Of a DNA stretch of 64,000 nt, positions 7,776-15,278 are shown in pieces (position 1 is the stretch's first letter; each line of letters starts with the position of its first letter). This DNA comes from JAWHTC01 sp032586155 (lineage in GTDB: Bacteria > Pseudomonadota > Alphaproteobacteria > Rhodobacterales > Rhodobacteraceae), in NCBI RefSeq assembly GCF_032586155.1, contig NZ_JAWHTC010000006.1:114229-178228 (forward strand), in the 5' to 3' direction. A program made the translations under genes and the position numbers. The notes under the pieces are model-generated. The model ran no database searches and was not told the origin of the DNA. It saw nothing but the letters and a program-made list of their open reading frames with translations.

Positions 7776-8862
7776 TATAATCTGACACCAACCGCGCCAG
7801 GGCCAGTTCATCCTTGGCCTCTGCGACGTCCCCATACCAGCGGTTCGGCAGCAGGTCAGGCCGCTGCAGATACAGCGGGAACAGGTCCTCGACCACCTGT
7901 GTCACCTTCTTGCGCATCTCCACCACACTGGGCGCGCGATACATGCGCTGAAACAGAAAATCTCGGATCACGCTCAGATCCGTCCGGAGCCCGGAGGAAA
8001 ACTGAACCATCATCCGCCCGGCCCCGCGAATCTCGGCCGCGCTTTGTGGGTCTAGTTCCGTCAGGTTGCAGCGGCTTTCGGTGATGACATCCTCGACCAG
8101 AACGCCAAAGAACCGGCGCAGTGCCTCGTGCCAACGGCGATAGGGTTCCAACCCGGGATAGGTTTGATCCACCTCTGCAAAACACGCCTCCAGGATCGGC
8201 AATTGCATCACCTCTTCGACTGTGAACAGCCCGGCGCGCAGACCGTCATGCAGATCGTGGTTGTTGTAGGCAATATCGTCGCTCAGCGCTGCTACCTGCG
8301 CTTCGGCCCCGGCGTGCGTGCCAAGCTCTAAATCGTGACGCGCGTCGTACTCGGTCAGCGCGTAGGGCAAATCGCCGACCACCGGACCATTGTGCTTGGC
8401 AATCGCTTCCAGTGTCTCCCAGGTCAGGTTCAGCCCGTCCCATTCGGCGTAATGTCGTTCCAGCGCAGTAACGATGCGAATTGCCTGGGCATTGTGGTCG
8501 TACCCGCCAAAAGGGGCCATAAGCGCATCGAGTGCATCCTCACCCGTATGACCAAACGGCGTGTGACCAAGATCATGGGCCAGCGCCACGGCCTCGGTCA
8601 GTTCCGAGTTAAGCCCAAGAGCGCTGGCGATAGTGCGTGCAACCTGTGCCACTTCGATCGTATGGGTCAGGCGGGTGCGAAAATAATCCCCCTCATGCTC
8701 AATAAAGACCTGGGTTTTATGTTTTAGCCGCCGAAAGGCGCTGGAATGGATAATCCGATCGCGATCCCGTTGAAAACAGGACCGAAACGCGCTTTCTGGT
8801 TCGGCATATAGCCGTCCCCGGCTTTGACTGGGATCGGTTGCAAAAATTGCGGGGGCCTGCAT
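7720..8862 (-). CDS. dgt: dGTP triphosphohydrolase-like HD-domain protein
   Basis: A 380-residue member of the dGTPase-like family that hydrolyses dNTPs to the nucleoside and triphosphate. The HD metal site is visible: His67 in LTHTIEV, His96-Asp97 in AHDLGHTPFGH, and a later Asp in ALSDDIAYNNHD. The N-terminal FQRDRDRIIHSSAFRRLKHKTQVF block is a hallmark of the family. Length is normal for the shorter type-2 proteins of Alphaproteobacteria. It is divergent from erpA with an 84-base shared promoter region, and its 3' end overlaps the acyltransferase gene on the other strand. Confidence 0.93.
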   Translation of the reverse strand: MQAPAIFATDPSQSRGRLYAEPESAFRSCFQRDRDRIIHSSAFRRLKHKTQVFIEHEGDYFRTRLTHTIEVAQVARTIASALGLNSELTEAVALAHDLGHTPFGHTGEDALDALMAPFGGYDHNAQAIRIVTALERHYAEWDGLNLTWETLEAIAKHNGPVVGDLPYALTEYDARHDLELGTHAGAEAQVAALSDDIAYNNHDLHDGLRAGLFTVEEVMQLPILEACFAEVDQTYPGLEPYRRWHEALRRFFGVLVEDVITESRCNLTELDPQSAAEIRGAGRMMVQFSSGLRTDLSVIRDFLFQRMYRAPSVVEMRKKVTQVVEDLFPLYLQRPDLLPNRWYGDVAEAKDELALARLVSDYISGMTDRFALQSHERLCG

Positions 8863-8946
8863 GGTTTCTCTGCCTGTTCTTGCCCGTGCTGTTATCCGTG
8901 CTTATATTGCATCCGCGCACGCAGGAAAACAGCCTTAGGAGACACC

Positions 8947-9270
8947 ATGCAAATCCCACCCAACGTTACGGACCGTGCGTTTGAACGGCTTTCCGAAATC
9001 GGTGCGTCAGCCGAAGGCAAAGCCCTGCGCGTGGCGGTAGAAGGCGGCGGATGCTCGGGCTTTCAATACAATATCGACCTTGATGACCCGAAGGATGAGG
9101 ACATGATACTAGAGGGGCGCGGTGAAAAGGTCGTGGTCGATGCGGTATCGCTTCCATTTCTGGCCGGTGCGACGATTGATTTCACCGAGGAACTTATCGG
9201 CGCAAGGTTCGTGATCGACAACCCCAATGCCACTGCCTCCTGCGGTTGCGGCACCTCGTTTTCGATTTAA
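8947..9270 (+). CDS. erpA: A-type iron-sulfur cluster carrier/insertion protein
   Basis: A 107-residue HesB/IscA-family scaffold that passes Fe-S clusters to target enzymes. The three conserved cysteines are present: Cys36 in GGGCSGFQY and the C-terminal pair Cys99/Cys101 in SCGCGTSF. A TTAGGAG ribosome site sits 6 bases before the ATG, so the upstream in-frame extension is rejected. The stop codon overlaps that of the convergent EamA gene by two bases. ErpA rather than IscA is inferred from the isolated location. Confidence 0.92.
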   Translation: MQIPPNVTDRAFERLSEIGASAEGKALRVAVEGGGCSGFQYNIDLDDPKDEDMILEGRGEKVVVDAVSLPFLAGATIDFTEELIGARFVIDNPNATASCGCGTSFSI

Positions 9271-10154
9271 GCCCGCACCACATGCCGGGCAATCAGGCGC
9301 GCAATCGGCACTTCATAGGCCAGGAACAGGCCTGAAAGTACGATGATGCCTGCGCCGAGATATGTCTGCGCCGTAGGCCATTCGCCAAACACCCAGGCCC
9401 CGATCAGCACCATCCAGACGAACTGCAGCTTCAAAAGCGACGTGACCGCGTGTGCAGGCAAACCCCGCAACGCCACCACCAACAGCCAGCGCGCCGCAAA
9501 AAGCACGGCACCATACCCCATCGCCAAGCTCAAATCGATCAGGGGCATCGTTCGCCAGACAAAGGGCAGCGCCAGAGCCATCACGGTTAACAGCGCCAGG
9601 TTGGGATAAAGCACCTGCGCCAACCCGTTGCTTTCAAACCTGCTGATATAGCGCGAAAGAATGATCGATACGGTACCAAAGAACGCGGCGAGAAAGGCAA
9701 CCATATGACCAAAACCCAACTGCGCAAATCCCGTGGGGAACAGGCAGAGAACGCCGACGAACCCGGCGCCAAGCGCCCCCCATGCGACCGGCGTAACCTG
9801 CTCGCCCAACATCGACCCTGCCAGAAGCGCGGCGAAAAGGGGCATCAAGCCGATGAACAGGAACACATCGGCGAACCCGAGGTGGCGAAAGGCAAGAAAG
9901 AAAAAAATTGTTGCTAGAACCGTGAACGCCGCCCGCAAGGCCATGGCCCGCGGGCGGATTGTCGACAATGGCTCCCCACCCGGCTTAAGGCGCGCGCTGA
10001 TTAGGCACAGGGAAACCACCACTGCGCCTGATAAGGCATACATCTGTGGCGCCGCATAACCCGTCGCCAGGGCCTTGGTCATACCATCGGCCAAGGCAAT
10101 CAACGCGGTGTAGACCACCACAAGGCTCGCGGCACGAGAGACAAGTACAGTCAC
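9267..10154 (-). CDS. DMT-superfamily transporter, EamA type
   Basis: A 295-residue inner-membrane protein with about ten hydrophobic helices in two EamA repeats (about residues 5-140 and 150-285). The second repeat carries LQFVWMVLIGAWVFGEWPT, the usual EamA signature. Family members export amino acids or small metabolites. The start is a GTG with GCAGGGGG just upstream. Its first 170 bases overlap the 3' end of the preceding gene in another frame on the same strand. It is the last gene of the repeat-protein cassette, so its cargo may be linked to that cassette; this is an inference. Confidence 0.88.
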   Translation of the reverse strand: MTVLVSRAASLVVVYTALIALADGMTKALATGYAAPQMYALSGAVVVSLCLISARLKPGGEPLSTIRPRAMALRAAFTVLATIFFFLAFRHLGFADVFLFIGLMPLFAALLAGSMLGEQVTPVAWGALGAGFVGVLCLFPTGFAQLGFGHMVAFLAAFFGTVSIILSRYISRFESNGLAQVLYPNLALLTVMALALPFVWRTMPLIDLSLAMGYGAVLFAARWLLVVALRGLPAHAVTSLLKLQFVWMVLIGAWVFGEWPTAQTYLGAGIIVLSGLFLAYEVPIARLIARHVVRA

Positions 10155-10953
10155 ACCCCCTGCCCCGAACGCTAGGAATCGTCGCTGTAGGACGCGACAT
10201 CAATCCGGATTCCGCCCTTCCTGCACGTACGAAACCGGCAAAGAAAGCCTCGAAGTCGCTGCTGGCAGTTTCGGCCCGGAGCAAAAACTCTTGGGCCTCT
10301 TCCGACAAAGAATCTACCACGTGATGACGCATCGTGCTCCAATCCGCGTGACGCGTGTCCATTTCAAACAGACATTCGGACATCCCGCGCAGCGGCGCGG
10401 TCCCCGAATAGGGCCGGCGAAACTGCATCCGCCCTGGCGTGAAACCTTTTGCAAATGCGTCCGCGCCCGAAACCGCCATTAACCAATTACAGACGAAGAA
10501 CTCGTGATAATCATCCTGCACCGACAGGGCATCGCCGCTTTCAACTTCGAAGCCGCGGGTATGGGCGACAAGCCACTCTTCCCAGATCGCGGGAGGGGCT
10601 GTCCCGGCGTAACGCGTAGCGATGCAGATCTCGGCCAGAAGGTCGGCGTTAAGATCAAGAAAGGCCAGGGTTCCGGCAAAATCCAGGCTTTGCCGCACCT
10701 CGTCGTCGAGCCCTGGGTCCTTGCGGCCATATTCGCTGAGATAGAAAACCGTATGGGTCAATTCATAAGCGGCCTTCTTGTTGGGAATGGCAAAACTCGC
10801 CGAACGGGAAACGAAATCACGCAATCGATCGTCGAGGCCCTGATCCTTCACCAATGGGTCGATCCCGCGACGCAGCATCAATCGGCGCGCCTCGGCCCGT
10901 AGTAAGTCGCTCATCTCGGCCCGGGCCAGTTCCTGATCATTTGCCCAAGTCAC
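9985..10953 (-). CDS. Unknown protein of the FTSGA-repeat cassette, mostly helical
   Basis: A 322-residue frame starting at GTG with AGGGG upstream, 17 bases inside the end of the previous gene. Residues 1-250 look like a genuine helical protein. Notable blocks are YELTHTVFYLSEYG (about 64-77), LDFAGTLAFLDLNADLLAEI (about 90-109) and QDDYHEFFVCNWLMA (about 146-160), with spaced His and Cys that could bind metal. After about residue 250 the sequence becomes Cys- and Arg-rich and runs inside the EamA gene in another frame. A one-base shift near 10230 would meet a stop at once. The true C-terminus is therefore doubtful. No family recognised with certainty. Confidence 0.6.
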   Translation of the reverse strand: MTWANDQELARAEMSDLLRAEARRLMLRRGIDPLVKDQGLDDRLRDFVSRSASFAIPNKKAAYELTHTVFYLSEYGRKDPGLDDEVRQSLDFAGTLAFLDLNADLLAEICIATRYAGTAPPAIWEEWLVAHTRGFEVESGDALSVQDDYHEFFVCNWLMAVSGADAFAKGFTPGRMQFRRPYSGTAPLRGMSECLFEMDTRHADWSTMRHHVVDSLSEEAQEFLLRAETASSDFEAFFAGFVRAGRAESGLMSRPTATIPSVRGRGCDCTCLSCREPCGGLHRVDCLGRWYDQGPGDGLCGATDVCLIRRSGGFPVPNQRAP

Positions 10954-11272
10954 TAAGGCCGACCCCTTTTTTGCCCTCTATCCCGAGATCCTCAAGATCA
11001 AGACAGATTGACAGCAAAAAGCGGTAGTATTGCGGGAAAACCGCAAGCCGCTTGTCGACCTGGGCATAGAACCCTGCGTGCACGGCAAGTGTCTCGGGCG
11101 CGATACGCGCACCCATACATTCGAGAATGTTCAAAAGCTCGGCGTTTTCTTTGAGCCAGAAGACATCGTCACCAAAGCGCCGTTCGCGGGCAAAACTGGT
11201 CAGCAATGCGGTATGACCTTGATCTTGGCGTTGGATCCGGGACGGGACATTCAGGTGTACGACATTGGACAT
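10937..11272 (-). CDS. Unknown 111-residue protein of the FTSGA-repeat cassette
   Basis: A small soluble protein starting MSNVVHLNVP. A GAAAGGAG site lies 8 bases before the ATG, which fixes the start; the longer frame to 11467 is Arg-rich and runs antisense to nothing recognisable. The body is helical, with FWLKENAELLNILECMGARI (about 38-57) and YRFLLSICLDLEDLG (about 82-96). It holds two cysteines. It lies 61 bases after the repeat protein and overlaps the next gene by 17 bases, so the four genes are likely one transcript. Function not recognised. Confidence 0.75.
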   Translation of the reverse strand: MSNVVHLNVPSRIQRQDQGHTALLTSFARERRFGDDVFWLKENAELLNILECMGARIAPETLAVHAGFYAQVDKRLAVFPQYYRFLLSICLDLEDLGIEGKKGVGLSDLGK

Positions 11273-11333
11273 GTTGATTACTCCTTTCACAATCTCGGGC
11301 GAGCCAAACGCCCCGTCTCGGGTTCCGTTTCGG

Positions 11334-11876
11334 TCAGGCTCCCGAGGTGAACATGCGAGTGGCATCCCCACCAAGGGCATCGCTCGCCGTGCTCGGCGCC
11401 GCACCCGACGTAAAGGCTTCGACCGCATCGCCGTGGGTTGTATCGGGTGCCGCCGTGGGGAACGCACCAGAGGTAAACGCCTCTACGGCTTCACCAGTGA
11501 TCGTTACACTGCTGCCGGACGGGGCCGCACCTGACGTAAAGGCCTCGACCGCGTTGCCGCTGATCGCCTCGTTGCTGCCAGTCGGGGCGGCGCCCGATGT
11601 GAACATCTCGACCGCATTACCGTCCAAGGCCGTGTTTGACGCCAACGGACCGGCGCCGGAGGTGAAGAGAGCCGTGGCATCTCCTGCATGCGTGGCGTGG
11701 GTCGTCCCAGGGGCCGCACCCGAGGTGAACATTTCAACGGCCTCGCCAGCCAGACCGTCCCCCGAAGCACAGGGGGCGGCACCAGACGTGAACATCGTAC
11801 ATCCCTCACCCATGTGCAGGCTGGACTCGGGCATGATCTCATTGGCGATTTCGTCGGTTTTGCGAAGTGCAGACAT
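11334..11876 (-). CDS. FTSGA-repeat protein: 21-residue tandem repeats after a short leader
   Basis: A 180-residue protein made of a 27-residue leader (MSALRKTDEIANEIMPESS, then LHMGEGCT) and seven full 21-residue repeats plus the first six residues of an eighth. Each repeat opens with M/A/L-F-T-S-G-A-x-P, has a variable six-to-eight residue stretch, and closes with G-D/N/E-A-V/T-E. F-T-S-G-A is invariant in all eight copies, while its codons vary freely. Thr, Ser and Gly codons each occur in three or four forms, so the protein sequence is under selection and the repeats are not recent DNA duplications. No signal peptide or membrane helix is seen. AGGGAG lies 6 bases before the ATG. It could be a multi-core precursor peptide, a beta-solenoid, or an assembling fibre. 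Confidence 0.85.
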   Translation of the reverse strand: MSALRKTDEIANEIMPESSLHMGEGCTMFTSGAAPCASGDGLAGEAVEMFTSGAAPGTTHATHAGDATALFTSGAGPLASNTALDGNAVEMFTSGAAPTGSNEAISGNAVEAFTSGAAPSGSSVTITGEAVEAFTSGAFPTAAPDTTHGDAVEAFTSGAAPSTASDALGGDATRMFTSGA

Positions 11877-12215
11877 TTTCTTCTCCCTACAGGTTTGTTG
11901 CCTCTTTAAGATGCACGTTTAACGGGTTTTGATTAGAAAAACTTACTACTTACACGTGTTTTTCCTTTTGCCTAAGTCAAGGTTCTCCGGTAACAAATTG
12001 AATTAATGTAGTTTTTGAAAATCGAGAGATTTTGGAGAAATCATGCTCGGCATGGGTTGCCAGCGGTCACCATCGAGCAGATCAAATCACAGCGAACCAG
12101 GTGAATGCCGAATCGAACTAGCCGTGAGCAGTGAGTCTTCGCGACAATCCAGAGAACAATTCTGTGTTTCAATTGACGTCCGAAACACACTAAAACCGTG
12201 TGAACGGAGGCGCTC
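11877..12215. promoter_or_regulatory. Divergent intergenic region between repeat cassette and xth
   Basis: A 339-base gap, clearly more AT-rich than its surroundings near 11915-12040. On the minus strand a TTGACT at 11975-11980 could be a -35 element for the repeat cassette. The rightward end has CGGAGG just before the xth start. No gene, RNA or strong hairpin was recognised. Confidence 0.4.
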
Positions 12216-12995
12216 ATGAAAATAGCAACATTCAACATCAACGGGATCAAAGCTCGAATTGGCGCGCTCAGCGACTGGCTAAGTGAGGCACGGCCCGACG
12301 TAGCTTTGCTGCAGGAAATCAAGTCGGTCGACGAGAATTTCCCCCGTGAGCACTTCGAGGACATGGGCTACATCGTCGAAACCCATGGTCAGAAGAGTTT
12401 CAACGGCGTAGCGATCCTGTCGAAACTTCCGCTTGAGGATGTGCGCCGCGGTTTGCCAGGAGATGAAAGCGACGAACAGGCCCGCTGGATCGAGGCCACG
12501 GTGATCGGTCAGCGGGCGGTGCGCGTCTGCGGCCTCTATCTACCCAACGGCAACCCGGTGCCGGGGCCGAAATACGACTACAAACTGGCCTGGATGGATC
12601 GTCTCCATACCCATGCTCTAGACCTTCTAGCCAGCGAAGAGCCCGTGCTGATGGCGGGCGATTACAACATCATCCCTCAGGACGAAGATGCCGCCCGCCC
12701 CGAGGCCTGGCAGGAAGACGCGCTGGCCCGCCCCGAAAGTCGCGCCGCCTTTCGCCGCATCCTGAACCTCGGCTTTACCGAGGCGTTCCGTGCGCGGGTG
12801 CATGGCCCCGAGCATTATTCGTTCTGGGACTATCAGGCCGGCGCCTGGAATCGTAATGACGGCATTCGCATCGACCATTTCCTACTCAGCTCGCAATGCG
12901 CCGACCTGTTGGAAGATTGCCAGATCGATAAGGAATTCCGAGGCCGCGAAAAGCCATCGGATCATGTGCCAGTCTGGGTGCGACTAGCAGCTTAA
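12216..12995 (+). CDS. xth: Exodeoxyribonuclease III
   Basis: A 259-residue AP endonuclease/3'-exonuclease of the EEP fold, acting in base-excision repair. Metal and catalytic residues are visible: N in FNINGIKAR, Glu34 in LLQEIK, the Asp-Asn pair in AGDYNI, and the C-terminal SDHVPVW with the catalytic Asp-His. Length is normal for the family. CGGAGG precedes the ATG by 5 bases. The 3' end overlaps the convergent pgi stop by 4 bases. Confidence 0.96.
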   Translation: MKIATFNINGIKARIGALSDWLSEARPDVALLQEIKSVDENFPREHFEDMGYIVETHGQKSFNGVAILSKLPLEDVRRGLPGDESDEQARWIEATVIGQRAVRVCGLYLPNGNPVPGPKYDYKLAWMDRLHTHALDLLASEEPVLMAGDYNIIPQDEDAARPEAWQEDALARPESRAAFRRILNLGFTEAFRARVHGPEHYSFWDYQAGAWNRNDGIRIDHFLLSSQCADLLEDCQIDKEFRGREKPSDHVPVWVRLAA

Positions 12996-14605
12996 CCCGC
13001 CCCGCGCAGATAATTCGCCAGCATCCGGGTTGAACCGTCCTTGTTGTGCCCATCGTCCTCGCCGGACAAAACCGGGCCAAGTGCAGTGGCCAATTCCTTA
13101 CCCAGTTCCACGCCCCATTGGTCAAAGGAATTGATGCCAAGGATTGCCCCTTCAACAAACACCCGGTGTTCGTAGAGCGCCACGATACGGCCCAAAGTGC
13201 GTGGGTCGAGCCGTTCGTAAATCAGTGTGGTTGATGGCCGGTTGCCCGCGAATACCCGCTGTGCAGCCTGCGTCTCCAACTCATTCCCTTCATAGCCAAG
13301 ACTGCTGGCAATCTCTCGTGCGGTCTCCAGCGAACGCCCCACCATCAGCGCCTCGGACTGGGCCAGGCAATTGGCCTGCAACAACAGGTGGTGATGTGCC
13401 AGTTCCGGTTCGTGCCCCACGCGGCCGACCAAGAACTCGCACGGCACCACCTGTGTGCCCTGATGCAGCAGTTGATAGAACGCATGTTGCCCGTTCGTGC
13501 CCGGCTCGCCCCAGACCACCGGGCCGGTCTCGCGGGGCAATGCCGCGCCAGCCTTGGTCACCCGCTTGCCATTGCTCTCCATTTCCAATTGCTGGAGATA
13601 GGCCGGCAGCCGCAGCAGCCGTTGCTCGTATGGCAACACCGCACGGGTGGGATAGCCCATTCCCTGATGGTGCCATACACCCACCAATGCCAGCAGAATC
13701 GGCAGGTTATCGGCCAAAGGTGCCGCGCGAAAATGCGCATCCATCTCGGCCCCACCGGCCAGGAATTCATCGAAATCCTCGGGGCCCACGGCCAGCATGA
13801 GAGACAACCCGATCGGCCCCCAGACCGAATACCGCCCGCCAACAAAGTCACCAAACCCGAATGTCCGTGCTTCGGGGATGCCAAAGGCGGCCGTTCGGTC
13901 CGGGCGGGACGACAGAGCCACGAATTGCACTGCCGGATCGGCAACGCTTTCCGCCATCCACAACCGCACGGTTTCAGCATTGGTCATTGTTTCGATAGTG
14001 GTAAAGGTCTTGGAGGCCACAATCACAAGCGTGGTCGCCGGGTCCAACCCACGCAACGTATCGGTCGCGTCCGCCCCATCCACGTTCGAAATGAAATGCA
14101 CCCGCGGCCCATTGCAGTAAGGGGTCAGCGCTATGTTTGCCATCACCGGCCCGAGATCCGAACCGCCGATTCCGATATTGACCACATCAGTAATCGGCCC
14201 GCCCTGCCCTTTGAACGCGCCGCTGCGCACGTCTTTCACGAAACCCTGCATTCGGCTCAAGGTTTCACGGATCTCAGGCATGATATCCTGCCCGTCGACG
14301 TCAATTCGAGCATCAAGGTTGCGCAATGCCGTGTGCAAAACTGCGCGATCTTCGGTTGTGTTGATCTTGTCCGCAGCGAACATCGCATCGCGCTGTGCCT
14401 CAACACCCGTTGCGCTGGCCAAGTCAACCAGGATACCCAATGCCGCACCATTCAGGGCCGTCTTGGAATAATCGAACAACATGCCGCACGCCTGCAGCGA
14501 AAACATCGCTGCACGATCGGGGGCTTCAAACAAAGCCTCGATTCGGCGGCCTTGCGCCGCTTCAGCATGCGCTTCCATGGCACTCCAAGCTTTTTCGATA
14601 CTCAT
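12992..14605 (-). CDS. pgi: Glucose-6-phosphate isomerase
   Basis: A 537-residue enzyme that interconverts glucose 6-phosphate and fructose 6-phosphate. Family blocks are the GIGGSDLGP sugar-phosphate site, SKTFTTIETM, the GGRYSVWGPIGLS signature and the C-terminal FDQWGVELGK stretch. The start at 14605 follows GGAG at 9 bases; an upstream GTG/ATG would add ten residues. It is the third gene of the zwf-pgl-pgi operon, one base after the pgl stop. This arrangement feeds glucose into the Entner-Doudoroff and oxidative pentose routes. Confidence 0.96.
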   Translation of the reverse strand: MSIEKAWSAMEAHAEAAQGRRIEALFEAPDRAAMFSLQACGMLFDYSKTALNGAALGILVDLASATGVEAQRDAMFAADKINTTEDRAVLHTALRNLDARIDVDGQDIMPEIRETLSRMQGFVKDVRSGAFKGQGGPITDVVNIGIGGSDLGPVMANIALTPYCNGPRVHFISNVDGADATDTLRGLDPATTLVIVASKTFTTIETMTNAETVRLWMAESVADPAVQFVALSSRPDRTAAFGIPEARTFGFGDFVGGRYSVWGPIGLSLMLAVGPEDFDEFLAGGAEMDAHFRAAPLADNLPILLALVGVWHHQGMGYPTRAVLPYEQRLLRLPAYLQQLEMESNGKRVTKAGAALPRETGPVVWGEPGTNGQHAFYQLLHQGTQVVPCEFLVGRVGHEPELAHHHLLLQANCLAQSEALMVGRSLETAREIASSLGYEGNELETQAAQRVFAGNRPSTTLIYERLDPRTLGRIVALYEHRVFVEGAILGINSFDQWGVELGKELATALGPVLSGEDDGHNKDGSTRMLANYLRGAG

Positions 14606-14606
14606 G

Positions 14607-15278
14607 TCATGGGCTCCAATGTACGGTGCAATCACTTAGAACCGACGATACCGGCGCCTCGCTGGCTGGCAAATTCTGGGCCTTCTCCAAGGCATTGCGC
14701 TTGGCCGTACCGGTGATCATGAGGTGTTTAGACAGGGCTGCGTTCAACACCCGCGCCGACATGCTGACCCGCGGTTCCGGTGCGCCATCGGCCCGGATTG
14801 GAATCAGAATTGGTGCATCAGGTGCCAGCGCGGTGGCCAGGTTGTCGCCTCCGGGAAACAACGACGCCGTATGCATATCCACTCCCATCCCCAACAGTAA
14901 AACCGAGATCGGCAGGCACGGGATCAAACCGCTTTCAATCTCGGCCAGGACCTCTTCTGGATCATCCGCCGGAACGAAAAGCGGATGGAAACGCGCCTCC
15001 GCCGCCCTCCCGACCAACAGCCGTTCTTTGATCAACCGCGCGTTCGAACGCAAGTTCACCTCAGGCAGCCAACGCTCGTCGCTCAGCGCCACATCGACCC
15101 GAGGCCAGTCCAGGTCGGCGCCGCTCAGACTGTCGAAAACCGGTCCGGGCGTGGTACCGCCCGCAACGACCAGCGTGGCACGCCCACCCCCCATCAACAC
15201 GCTTTCCAACTCGCCCGCGATGGTATTTGCCAGATCCAGCGCCATCATCTCGGCATCGGCATATTCGATTAGTTTCAC
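14607..15278 (-). CDS. pgl: 6-phosphogluconolactonase
   Basis: A 223-residue NagB-like lactonase that hydrolyses 6-phosphogluconolactone, product of the preceding gene. Family motifs are LVVAGGTTPGPVFDSL near the N-terminus and VALSDERWLPEVNLRSNARL, followed by LLGMGVDMHTASLFPG. The start is a GTG that overlaps the zwf stop as GTGA, with GGGAG upstream, which points to translational coupling. A TTG reading six codons earlier is less likely. Middle gene of the operon. Confidence 0.93.
   Translation of the reverse strand: MKLIEYADAEMMALDLANTIAGELESVLMGGGRATLVVAGGTTPGPVFDSLSGADLDWPRVDVALSDERWLPEVNLRSNARLIKERLLVGRAAEARFHPLFVPADDPEEVLAEIESGLIPCLPISVLLLGMGVDMHTASLFPGGDNLATALAPDAPILIPIRADGAPEPRVSMSARVLNAALSKHLMITGTAKRNALEKAQNLPASEAPVSSVLSDCTVHWSP

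Noticed and set aside
11334..11876. FTSGA repeats as a recent DNA tandem duplication or a CRISPR-like array
   Set aside because: The units share protein sequence but use different codons at nearly every synonymous position, and there are no identical DNA repeats with unique spacers.
13388..14716. Plus-strand 442-residue frame over pgi
   Set aside because: It mirrors the pgi gene in GC-rich codons and shows only composition-type Arg/His runs.
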